From: Mycolicibacterium sp. CBMA 234
Lineage (GTDB): Bacteria; Actinomycetota; Actinomycetes; Mycobacteriales; Mycobacteriaceae
Assembly: GCF_009729415.1 (NCBI RefSeq)
Contig: NZ_MPKW01000005.1
Span: 427,343-491,342 of the forward strand
DNA: 64,000 nt
Direction: 5' to 3'
The notes below the pieces were generated by a model. The model saw nothing but the letters and a program-made list of their open reading frames with translations, searched no databases and was not told where the DNA came from. Positions within the stretch are counted from its first letter, which is position 1. Each line of letters begins with the position of its first letter. Position numbers and translations under genes: made by a program. Shown here one piece after another: positions 18,086-25,349 of this stretch.

Positions 18086-18840
18086 CAGACGCCGCCGCCC
18101 AACAGCACACCGCCGTCGATGGTCAACGTCTGCCCGGTCATCCAACCGGCATCGTCCGACAGCAGGAACGCAACCACCGAGCCGATATCGTCCGGCACCC
18201 CAAGGCGTTTCAGCGGGTAGTTCTTGCTGACCTCTTCCTCACGGCCTTCGTAGAGCGCCGTCGCGAAGCGGGTCTTGACGACGGCCGGAGCGACAGCGTT
18301 CACGCGGATGTTCGGGCCCAGCTCGAAGGCCAGCTCCTCAGTCAGGTGAATCAGTGCGGCTTTGGAGACGCCGTAGAGCGCGATACCCGGTGCGGGCCGC
18401 AAACCGGCGATCGATGCCACGTTGACGATCGCTCCCCCGTGCTCGGCCTGCCACGCCTTATTCACCTTCTGTACCCATGACAGTGCCGACAGCACATTGA
18501 CTTCGAGAATCTTGCGTGCGGCGTCCATGTCGACGTCCATGAGCGGCCCGAACACCGGGTTGATCCCGGTGTTGTTCACGAAGAAGTCGGCGCTGCCGAA
18601 TGTCTCAATTGCCTTGGCCAGCACAGCATCCTGATGCTCGGCGTCATCGCCGCGGCCGGCAACGGCGATGGCCACGTCAGGGCCGCCCAGCTCCTCGACA
18701 GCCGCGTCGAGCGCTTCCTGCTTGCGGGCGGTGATCACCACCTTGGCGCCGTCGTGAACCAGTCGCTGGGCGATGGCGAAACCGATGCCGCGACTGGCAC
18801 CGGTGACGATCGCGGTCTTTCCTTCGAATCGCGTGCTCAT
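18085..18840 (-). CDS. Short-chain dehydrogenase/reductase
   Basis: Encodes 251 residues from the ATG at 18840; upstream in-frame starts would run through the palindromic operator region. NAD(P) site TGASRGIG (~14-21), NNTGI (an NNAG variant, ~89-93), catalytic Ser and Y-G-V-S-K (~152-156), and a C-terminal WMTGQTLTIDGG typical of FabG-like SDRs. First gene of the SDR-kinase-ACAD operon; it probably oxidises or reduces the hydroxy/keto group of the same acyl substrate. Divergent from a TetR gene. Confidence 0.88.
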   Translation of the reverse strand: MSTRFEGKTAIVTGASRGIGFAIAQRLVHDGAKVVITARKQEALDAAVEELGGPDVAIAVAGRGDDAEHQDAVLAKAIETFGSADFFVNNTGINPVFGPLMDVDMDAARKILEVNVLSALSWVQKVNKAWQAEHGGAIVNVASIAGLRPAPGIALYGVSKAALIHLTEELAFELGPNIRVNAVAPAVVKTRFATALYEGREEEVSKNYPLKRLGVPDDIGSVVAFLLSDDAGWMTGQTLTIDGGVLLGGGV

Positions 18841-18882
18841 GTCAACTTCCTCGTGGGGTTGGCGGTACACGGCCCCACCTCG

Positions 18883-18957
18883 TGGGACACATAGTGGGAG
18901 TGTGCCACACTGGGACATATCGGTGCAATGTCCCACATAAGTCGCTGGATGTCCCAT
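18883..18957. promoter_or_regulatory. Four TGGGACA/TGTCCCA boxes, TetR operator region
   Basis: TGGGACA occurs at 18883-18889 and 18911-18917, its reverse complement TGTCCCA at 18929-18935 and 18950-18956. The central pair forms an 8-bp inverted repeat, TGGGACAT (18911-18918) and ATGTCCCA (18928-18935), with a 9-nt spacer. The array fills the space between the SDR start (18840) and the TetR start (18967), so it should control both directions. Confidence 0.8.
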
Positions 18958-18966
18958 AATGGGCGA

Positions 18967-19605
18967 ATGTCCGGAGCAGATTCGACGACGCACGCACAGA
19001 CCGCTCGCTTGGGTACGGCGCTGAGCCGCCAGGCCGCGGTCGACGCTGCGACTCGGCTCTACCTGGCCGGCGAACCGGTCGACATGTCGGCACTGGCCAC
19101 TGAACTCGGCATCGGCCGATCGACGCTCTACCGACTGGTGGGCAATCGCGAAGACCTACTCAGCACAGTGCTGGCGGAGGCGACGGAACGGACCTTCCGC
19201 CGAACCATCGCAGACATGGCCGCGGAAGCCGCCCCAGACGCCGAAATGCCCGGCGGCACCGGATACCTGCTGGCCGTGATGGACCGATTCCTGCATGCGG
19301 TCGTCGACGCCAAACCGCTGCAGGCAGTGTCCCAACGCGAGCCTCTGCTGATCGTCCGGCTCATGCTGCTGCCGGGTCTCGTAGAGCAGACCGCCGGTCG
19401 CCTGGTCGGCGAGCTTCTGGAGGCCGAGGTCGCCGCAGGCCGCATGGAATTGCCGCTGCCCTCAGCCACTTTCGGCCTGGCACTGATTCGGATGTGCGAT
19501 GCGCACCTCTACGCGCCGCTGCTCGGCGGCAATGCCCCCGAGGTGGGCACCGCGCTCGACCTGGTGGCAGCGCTCCTCGGCCACCAGCGAAACAACGAAA
19601 ACTGA
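18967..19605 (+). CDS. TetR-family regulator of the SDR-kinase-ACAD operon
   Basis: Encodes 212 residues from the ATG at 18967 (MSGADSTT). Two upstream in-frame ATGs (18928, 18949) sit inside the operator boxes and are less likely. Helix-turn-helix at ~25-65 (MSALATELGIGRSTLYRLVGNREDLL). The C-terminal part resembles TetR regulators with a QsdR-like domain. Divergent to the SDR operon with shared operators, so a local autorepressor is likely; the inducer may be an acyl-CoA. Confidence 0.83.
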   Translation: MSGADSTTHAQTARLGTALSRQAAVDAATRLYLAGEPVDMSALATELGIGRSTLYRLVGNREDLLSTVLAEATERTFRRTIADMAAEAAPDAEMPGGTGYLLAVMDRFLHAVVDAKPLQAVSQREPLLIVRLMLLPGLVEQTAGRLVGELLEAEVAAGRMELPLPSATFGLALIRMCDAHLYAPLLGGNAPEVGTALDLVAALLGHQRNNEN

Positions 19606-19632
19606 CCAGCCGCCAGCGGCAGCTGGTCAGTT
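19600..19632 (-). terminator. Hairpin terminator between TetR and kshA
   Basis: AACTGACCAGC (19600-19610) and GCTGGTCAGTT (19622-19632) are perfect 11-bp arms around an 11-nt loop with its own GCC/GGC pairing. On the minus strand it follows the kshA-type stop by 26 nt and runs into a T-rich stretch (TTTCGTTGTTTCG); it also overlaps the TetR stop codon. Confidence 0.75.
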
Positions 19633-19658
19633 CCGTTGTGACAGTGAGGTTATGGCCG

Positions 19659-20798
19659 CTAGGTTGAGGACACGGCAGCCAGGTTGTCCGCCACTTCCTG
19701 TTGCCAGCTCTCGATCGAATGGGTGGTGTCGATTTCGAACTCGAAGCGGTCGGTCATATCCGGCGTGACGTCGTCGACGTCGACGTAGAACTGCTCGTAC
19801 CAACGGCGCTGCTGGTACACCGGGCCGTCTTCCTCGGTGAGCAGCGGATTGTCGATGCGGGCTTTGTTCTTCCAGATTTCGACGTCCTGCTCGAAGCCGG
19901 TCTGCACGCCGTCAATGAAAGTTCTTGCGAGCTCGGCATTTTCCGCTTCGCTCAGGTTCGGCAGCTTCTTGACGATGGCCCCGTACTGCAACACGAACGA
20001 ATTCGGGCTGACCGGATAGTGCGAATTGATCAGGATGGTCTCGACGGTCATGCCGCCCGCCACACTGCGGAGCCGGTCGATCATGTACGACGGCCCGAAA
20101 TATGAAGCCTCCGAATAGAGAATCGATGTCGGGTCATGAAAGGTGCTGACGACCATGTCGTCGCGGGGCGTCGAATCCATGACCTGGGTCGCGACGTGGC
20201 CTTCGAAGATGTTCTTGAAGTTCCGCGGAAATGCGTAGTGCACGTAGAAGAAATGCGCCATGTCGACGTTGTTGTCGACGATCTCGCGGCAGTGCGAACC
20301 CTCGATCAACTGGATGTTCCAGGTCCAGTCGGTCCAGGCCTCGGTGCCAAATCCCTCGATCTCGGGAATGTCGACCTCCGGCGGCGGAGTATTGCCCTCT
20401 GCGTCATTCCAGACGAACAGTTGTCCGTTGCGCTCCAACGTGAGCCACGAGCGGGTCCGAGCGAGCCGCGGGGTGCGCTTGGCATACGGCACCAACGTGC
20501 ACTTGCCGTCGCCACCCCAGCGCCAGTCGTGGAACGGGCAGGCGATCGAGTCGCCCTTGACACTGCCATGGGCGAGGTTGCCGCCCATGTGCCGGCAATA
20601 GGCGTCCAGCACGTTCAATCGGCCCTGACTATCGACGAAAACCACCAATGACGTTCCGAAAGCGTCGATTTGGTGGGGTGCGCCGTCGCTGAAGTCGCGG
20701 ATCAGGCCCAGACAATGCCAGCCGCGCGCGAACCTGGTCGGGTTTTCCCCTGCTTCAATCTGACGAATTTCAGTCGACTCATCCTCACTGACCGACAT
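19659..20798 (-). CDS. kshA: KshA-type Rieske oxygenase (3-ketosteroid 9-alpha-hydroxylase oxygenase)
   Basis: Encodes 379 residues; the ATG at 20798 is preceded by GGAGGGG. N-terminal Rieske centre with CRHMGG (~67) and CPFHDWRWGG (~87), i.e. C-x-H and C-x2-H ligands. Non-haem iron motif DNNVDMAHFFYVHYAF (~175-190) gives the Asp/His/His ligands. The sequence closely follows the KshA pattern (GWHCLGL, SEASYFGPS, NSFVLQYGA). KshA with reductase KshB hydroxylates C9 of 3-ketosteroids, opening ring B. No KshB gene is in the window. It may be a KshA paralogue with its own substrate. Confidence 0.85.
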   Translation of the reverse strand: MSVSEDESTEIRQIEAGENPTRFARGWHCLGLIRDFSDGAPHQIDAFGTSLVVFVDSQGRLNVLDAYCRHMGGNLAHGSVKGDSIACPFHDWRWGGDGKCTLVPYAKRTPRLARTRSWLTLERNGQLFVWNDAEGNTPPPEVDIPEIEGFGTEAWTDWTWNIQLIEGSHCREIVDNNVDMAHFFYVHYAFPRNFKNIFEGHVATQVMDSTPRDDMVVSTFHDPTSILYSEASYFGPSYMIDRLRSVAGGMTVETILINSHYPVSPNSFVLQYGAIVKKLPNLSEAENAELARTFIDGVQTGFEQDVEIWKNKARIDNPLLTEEDGPVYQQRRWYEQFYVDVDDVTPDMTDRFEFEIDTTHSIESWQQEVADNLAAVSST

Positions 20799-20819
20799 GC
20801 ACCCCTCCATGGTTCAACC

Positions 20820-20850
20820 ACATTGTTGTTAACACGGCTAACAACAATGT
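20820..20850. promoter_or_regulatory. 12-bp-arm palindrome upstream of kshA
   Basis: ACATTGTTGTTA (20820-20831) and TAACAACAATGT (20839-20850) are perfect inverted repeats around a 7-nt spacer. The dyad ends 22 nt before the kshA start and lies downstream of the TetR gene at 20940-21611, so it is a strong operator candidate for that or a related regulator. Confidence 0.82.
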
Positions 20851-20939
20851 TGGTAGCACGCCTCAGACCCCGCCCAAGCTGAATAACCATTCAGTGGAAC
20901 AAACCGCTGCCGAACTCACGGCGCAGCGCGACGCGAAAT

Positions 20940-21611
20940 TCATTGATGCCCACGCCCATCGGAGGTCGACGCACCGTGCGCCGCGACCCTCGAGACCATG
21001 GGCGCAGTGAGTAGGCCGACCACCATCGAGATGATGTTCTCCCTGGCCTCCGCCTCGCTCGAGGTGTCGGTATCGCGATGCTCGTCCAGGAGACGCTCGT
21101 GGTCGGCGAGCAGTGCGAACATCACTGAGGCCATCGCGGCCAGGCGTTGCCGGCGAACAGCTTCCGGCAGGTAATCCAGCGCGCGCAGCATTCGGGTGGT
21201 CAGGATTCGGGTGGCGGGCCATTGGCCGGAAGTGAGGGCGAGCTCGGCCATGACGGGATGACTGCGCACGCGTTCAAGGAACCGCGCGTAATGACGCGAA
21301 CCGTCGGCGTACGGGGCCTCGAACAGGGGCTCGACCAAAATCGCCACCAGTGCCGCGATGGTGTCGTCGGGCTTTCCGCCACTCTCGTGCTCAGCCAGCA
21401 GCGCCAGCCGCGCCTGCTCCAACGGCGCTTGCCGGTGTCCAATGACGGCTTCGATCAAGCCATCTCGCGATCCGAAGTGATAGTGAACGGCCGAGTTATT
21501 CCGTTGCCCGGCAGCCACTGCGACGTCGCGCAGGGAGACGTCCGGGCCAGACTCGGCAATCAGACGCTCACCGGCGATTAGCAGCTGCGTGCGCGCACCG
21601 GGCCGACTCAC
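20940..21611 (-). CDS. TetR-family regulator
   Basis: Encodes 223 residues. N-terminal DNA-binding domain ~1-55 with VSLRDVAVAAGQRNNSAVHYHFGSR (in part); the NNSAVHYHF sequence is common in mycobacterial TetR regulators of lipid/steroid genes. It is divergent from the VOC-flavoprotein-SDR operon (start 21731) and upstream of kshA on the same strand, so it is placed to control both. Ligand unknown; a steroid- or ring-derived CoA ester is plausible. Confidence 0.83.
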   Translation of the reverse strand: MSRPGARTQLLIAGERLIAESGPDVSLRDVAVAAGQRNNSAVHYHFGSRDGLIEAVIGHRQAPLEQARLALLAEHESGGKPDDTIAALVAILVEPLFEAPYADGSRHYARFLERVRSHPVMAELALTSGQWPATRILTTRMLRALDYLPEAVRRQRLAAMASVMFALLADHERLLDEHRDTDTSSEAEARENIISMVVGLLTAPMVSRVAAHGASTSDGRGHQ

Positions 21612-21655
21612 GGGTCTCAGCTTAACGCCGAGGCTTCACATTGCAATCACTTTGC

Positions 21656-21684
21656 TTGACCATTTAAGCGATGTCGCTTAGCTT
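21656..21684 (+). promoter_or_regulatory. Promoter with embedded palindromic operator
   Basis: TAAGCGA (21665-21671) and TCGCTTA (21674-21680) form a 16-bp dyad with a 2-nt centre. It sits between TTGACC (21656-21661, -35-like) and TAGCTT (21679-21684, -10-like), 17 nt apart, upstream of the VOC gene. A bound repressor would cover the promoter. Confidence 0.7.
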
Positions 21685-21730
21685 GGGGACATATCTGGCC
21701 AGCTCCACCGTCGGCCCTGGAAGGAAAACC

Positions 21731-22231
21731 ATGACTGTCTCGTATGGACCGATCTGCCAAATCGCCTGGGTCACTGACGATATCGAGGCCACCGAGCAGC
21801 TGTTGAGCACGCAGTTCGGAGTTGGTTCGTGGGTCCGGATGCCCAATATCGAGTTCGGGCCGGAAACCTGCCGCCTGCATGGCCAGCCTGCAGACTTCAC
21901 CGCGCACATTTCGCTGTCGTACTCGGGCGACATGCAATTGGAGCTGATTCAGCCGGTGCGGGGCGCCAGCATCTACACCGAATTCCTCGATCGCAGTGGC
22001 CCCGGCCTGCACCACGTGTGCTTCGAACCGGGAGACTTCGACGCGGCGGTGGCATCGGCGCAGGAATGCGGGCTGGAGATCGTGCAACAGGGCGAAATGG
22101 CAGGCGGCATGCGCTTCGCCTACGTCGACGGAGCGTCTGCCGGGGTGCCCTACATCGAGCTGGGCGAATTCAGCCCCGAGATCCGGGCGATGTTCGAACA
22201 CATCAAGAAGGCCGCGGCAGGAGCGAAATGA
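21731..22231 (+). CDS. VOC (glyoxalase-fold) family protein
   Basis: Encodes 166 residues; the ATG at 21731 follows GGAAGGAAAACC. Two beta-alpha-beta-beta-beta modules: CQIAWVTDDIEATEQLL at the start and GLHHVCFEPGDFDAAV midway, with metal-ligand-like HHVCFE and YIELGEF. Members include methylmalonyl-CoA epimerase, dioxygenases and isomerases; the first usual ligand His is Gln here, so the reaction is uncertain. First gene of an operon with the flavoprotein (ATGA overlap) and SDR, in a steroid-like context; an isomerase or epimerase of a ring intermediate is a guess. Confidence 0.75.
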   Translation: MTVSYGPICQIAWVTDDIEATEQLLSTQFGVGSWVRMPNIEFGPETCRLHGQPADFTAHISLSYSGDMQLELIQPVRGASIYTEFLDRSGPGLHHVCFEPGDFDAAVASAQECGLEIVQQGEMAGGMRFAYVDGASAGVPYIELGEFSPEIRAMFEHIKKAAAGAK

Positions 22232-23700
22232 TGCCGGAAACAATTTCTGCACAAAACATTTCGACGTTCGACGATGACGTCGACGTGCTCGTCGTCGGAT
22301 TCGGCATCGCAGGCGGATGTGCCGCGGCCGAGGCCGCGGCGTCGGGCGCGCGGGTATTGATGCTCGAACGCGCCGCGGTCGCCGGCGGCACCACGGCAAT
22401 GGCCGGCGGCCACTTCTATCTGGGCGGTGGCACCGCGGTCCAGCAAGCGACGGGTCAGGCCGACTCCGCCGCCGAGATGGCCGCGTACCTCACGGCGGTC
22501 TCGAAAGACCCTGTGCCGGAACTGATCAGCGCGTACTGCGAGGGCAGCACCGAGCACTTCGACTGGCTGGAAGCCCTAGGCTTCGAATTCGAGCGCAGTT
22601 ACTACCCGCACAAGGCCGTCATTCAGCCGGAAACGCAAGGCCTGATGTACACCGGCAACGAGCAGGTGTGGCCGTTCCGCGACCGCGCGGTGCCGGCTCC
22701 CCGAGGCCACAAGGTGCCAGTGCCCGGTGATACCGGCGGCGCGGCCATGGTGATCAACCTGCTTGTCGAACGGCTCGGGCAATTGGGCGCGGAAGTCCGT
22801 TACGAGACAGCGATATCCGCACTCGTCGTCGAGGACGGTCAGGTCGTCGGGGCCACCTGGAAGCGATTCGGTGAGACCGGGGCCGTGCGCGCCAAGTCCG
22901 TCGTGCTGACCACCGGTGGCTTTGTGATGAACCCGGAAATGCTGGCGCAGTATGTTCCACAACTGGACAAGCGCGTCTTCGCCTTGGGCAGCAGCTATGA
23001 CGACGGCACCGGCATCCGACTCGGCCAAGCCGTCGGCGCCGCAACCAAACACATGGATCAGGCGTTCATGACCGCCCCGGCTTATCCGCCCGCCAAGCTC
23101 CTGACCGGCCTCATCGTTAACCGCAACGGGGACCGGTTCGTCGCCGAAGACTCCTATCACGCAAGGACTTCTGCCTACGCCCTCGATCAGCCTGACTGCG
23201 TCGCCTATCTCATCGTCGATTCACGGCATGTCGAGATGCCGGCGATGCCGTTGATTCCATTGATCGACGGTTGGGAAGATGTCGCCGAGATGGAAACGGC
23301 ACTCGGCATCCCGGCCGGCCGACTACAGGCTTCGCTCGACAGATACAACGCCAACGCCGCGCGCGGCGAGGACCCCGAGTTCCACAAAGCGGCAACGTAT
23401 GTGGCGCCGCAGGACACCGGGCCGTGGGCGGCATTCGACCTTAGTCTGGGCAAGGCCTTCTACAGCGGCTTCACCCTTGGCGGCCTGGCGATTTCGGCTG
23501 ACGGTCACGTGTTGCGCGAGGATGGCAGCGTGATCGCCGGGCTCTACGCCGCTGGCGCGTGTGCGTCCACGATCGCGCAAGACGCCAAGGGATACGCCAG
23601 TGGCACGCAGTTGGGTGCGGGGTCGTTCTTCGGGCGACGGGCGGGCCGCGCTGCCGCGGCCGCGAGTCTTTCCGGGGCGCAAAGGGAATCAGTCCAGTGA
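22228..23700 (+). CDS. FAD-dependent dehydrogenase of KstD/fumarate-reductase type
   Basis: Encodes 490 residues from the ATG overlapping the VOC stop. N-terminal dinucleotide-binding VVGFGIAGGCAAAEAA (~29-44), LERAAVAGGTTAMAGG, and a C-terminal FAD segment GLYAAGACASTIAQDAKGY (~440-460). Length and layout fit the family holding 3-ketosteroid delta1-dehydrogenase and flavocytochrome fumarate reductases. Operon partners suggest desaturation of a steroid or other cyclic ketone. The C-terminal motif differs from classical KstD, so substrate assignment is open. Confidence 0.8.
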   Translation: MMPETISAQNISTFDDDVDVLVVGFGIAGGCAAAEAAASGARVLMLERAAVAGGTTAMAGGHFYLGGGTAVQQATGQADSAAEMAAYLTAVSKDPVPELISAYCEGSTEHFDWLEALGFEFERSYYPHKAVIQPETQGLMYTGNEQVWPFRDRAVPAPRGHKVPVPGDTGGAAMVINLLVERLGQLGAEVRYETAISALVVEDGQVVGATWKRFGETGAVRAKSVVLTTGGFVMNPEMLAQYVPQLDKRVFALGSSYDDGTGIRLGQAVGAATKHMDQAFMTAPAYPPAKLLTGLIVNRNGDRFVAEDSYHARTSAYALDQPDCVAYLIVDSRHVEMPAMPLIPLIDGWEDVAEMETALGIPAGRLQASLDRYNANAARGEDPEFHKAATYVAPQDTGPWAAFDLSLGKAFYSGFTLGGLAISADGHVLREDGSVIAGLYAAGACASTIAQDAKGYASGTQLGAGSFFGRRAGRAAAAASLSGAQRESVQ

Positions 23701-24494
23701 AGGTCGTCACGTTCGCAGGCAACACAGCGATCGTGACCGGCGCCGCGTCGGGCATCGGGCGGGCCCTGGCAATGATGTTGGCCGAGTACGGCGCCACCGT
23801 CTACGCCACCGACCGTGACGCCGAGCGCCTCGCCGAGCTGACGGGAACCGAACACGGCAGCCGTATCCGCCTGATGCCGCTCGACGTCACCGATCGCGAC
23901 GCGGTAGGTGCTGTCGTGGATCGGGTCGTCGCAGAATCAGGCACTCTCGACCTGATGTTCAACAACGCCGGAATTGTTGTCGGCGGCGACTTCGCGGACA
24001 TGACGCCCGACGCCTGGCAGCGCATCGTCGATATCAACTTCTGGGGAGTCGTTCACGGCACCGAGGCCGCGTATGCGCAGATGCGCAAGCAGGGCCGCGG
24101 ACACATCATCAACACCTCCAGCAGCGCCGGCGTCATGCCGGTGGTCAGATCTGCGGCGTACGCCGCAACGAAACACGCAGTGGTCGGACTGAGCACGTCA
24201 CTGCGGGCCGAGGCGGCGGACCACGGCATCAATGTCAGCGTCGCGGTGCCCGGCCTGGTCGACACCAATATCTTCAGCGCCGCAACCAATCTCGCTGCAT
24301 ACGACTACGGTGCGGCGGTCAAACGCGTACCCATGAAAAAGGTGGCACCGCGACAGGCCGCGGAGGCGATGTTGCGAGGCGTCATCCGCAACGACGAGTT
24401 CATCGTGTTCCCACTGCTGAACCGGCTCGTCATCAAGCTCTACCGGGCGATGCCTGCCGTCATGCGCCCTGTCATCAACCGAGCCGGAATGTAG
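23697..24494 (+). CDS. Short-chain dehydrogenase/reductase
   Basis: Encodes 265 residues from a GTG overlapping the flavoprotein stop (GTGA). TGAASGIG (~14-21), NNAGI (~88-92), catalytic Ser with YAATK (~155-159). The C-terminal stretch of about 40 residues is hydrophobic and basic (FIVFPLLNRLVIKLYRAMP), as in SDRs of steroid/lipid pathways that touch membranes. Last gene of the VOC-FAD-SDR operon; likely a hydroxysteroid-like alcohol/ketone oxidoreductase. Confidence 0.85.
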   Translation: MKVVTFAGNTAIVTGAASGIGRALAMMLAEYGATVYATDRDAERLAELTGTEHGSRIRLMPLDVTDRDAVGAVVDRVVAESGTLDLMFNNAGIVVGGDFADMTPDAWQRIVDINFWGVVHGTEAAYAQMRKQGRGHIINTSSSAGVMPVVRSAAYAATKHAVVGLSTSLRAEAADHGINVSVAVPGLVDTNIFSAATNLAAYDYGAAVKRVPMKKVAPRQAAEAMLRGVIRNDEFIVFPLLNRLVIKLYRAMPAVMRPVINRAGM

Positions 24495-24547
24495 TCGTCC
24501 GTCGGCCGGCCGTCATCTCGGAATTCCCGGTAGCGTTGGTGCACACG

Positions 24548-25342
24548 ATGGCCGAGTCACCAACGCTTCCCACGGTGATGCCCGCGGCGTTCATCGGACA
24601 TGGCAGCCCGATGAACGCCCTGGAGCACAACCGCTACACCGCCGCATGGCGGGACTTCGGCGCGTCCGTGCCGCGTCCCCGGGCCATCCTGGTGATCAGT
24701 GCTCACTGGTACATCAATGCCACCGCAGTCACCGCAATGCCCCGGCCGCGCACCATCCACGACTTCTATGGCTTCCCGCAGGAATTGTTCGACGTGCAGT
24801 ACCCGGCACCAGGGCTGCCGGAACTGGCGGCCGAGATCTCCGAGACCGTCAAACCCACGTGGGTGGGACATGACCGAGACAGCTGGGGCATCGACCACGG
24901 CACGTGGTCCGTTCTCGTCCATGCCTTCCCCGATGCCAGCATTCCCGTCGTGCAATTGTCGATCAACGCCGACAAAACCCTGGAAGAGCACGTCGCACTT
25001 GGCGCGCAACTGGCGGAACTTCGTAGCCGCGGGGTACTGATCGTCGGCAGCGGCAACATCGTCCACAACCTGCGCGCCATGAATGCGCGGCTCCCGGACA
25101 GCGGATTCGACTGGGCCACAAGGTTTGACGATGCCGCGGCCAATCTGCTGACCGCCGATCCGTCCGGCATCGTCCGGCTGCGTGAGCATGCTGATTTCGC
25201 CGCCGCGGTGCCGACACCGGACCACTTCATTCCGATGCTCTACCTGGCCGGGTTGAGCTCAGCCGCCGACACCGTCGCGAGCGTCTTGATCGACGGCTAC
25301 ACCTATGGGTCCCTATCGATGACGTCGTACACCGTGGCGTGA
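24548..25342 (+). CDS. LigB/YgiD-type extradiol dioxygenase
   Basis: Encodes 264 residues from the ATG at 24548. Four conserved His positions of the YgiD/4,5-DOPA-dioxygenase family are visible: FIGHGSPMNALE (~18), ISAHWY (~54), GSGNIVHNL (~175) and PTPDHFIPMLYLAG (~228). These bind the active-site metal, and the enzyme cleaves catechol-type rings. Family length is about 260, so the protein is full size. It sits 53 nt behind the SDR and may extend the same ring-degradation set. Converges with the monooxygenase, 7 nt apart. Confidence 0.83.
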   Translation: MAESPTLPTVMPAAFIGHGSPMNALEHNRYTAAWRDFGASVPRPRAILVISAHWYINATAVTAMPRPRTIHDFYGFPQELFDVQYPAPGLPELAAEISETVKPTWVGHDRDSWGIDHGTWSVLVHAFPDASIPVVQLSINADKTLEEHVALGAQLAELRSRGVLIVGSGNIVHNLRAMNARLPDSGFDWATRFDDAAANLLTADPSGIVRLREHADFAAAVPTPDHFIPMLYLAGLSSAADTVASVLIDGYTYGSLSMTSYTVA

Positions 25343-25349
25343 ACGCCGC

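Noticed and set aside
20811..20939. KstR-type operator before the kshA-like gene
   Set aside because: The dyad does not match the AACnnGTT core arrangement I know for KstR; a local TetR is the better candidate.
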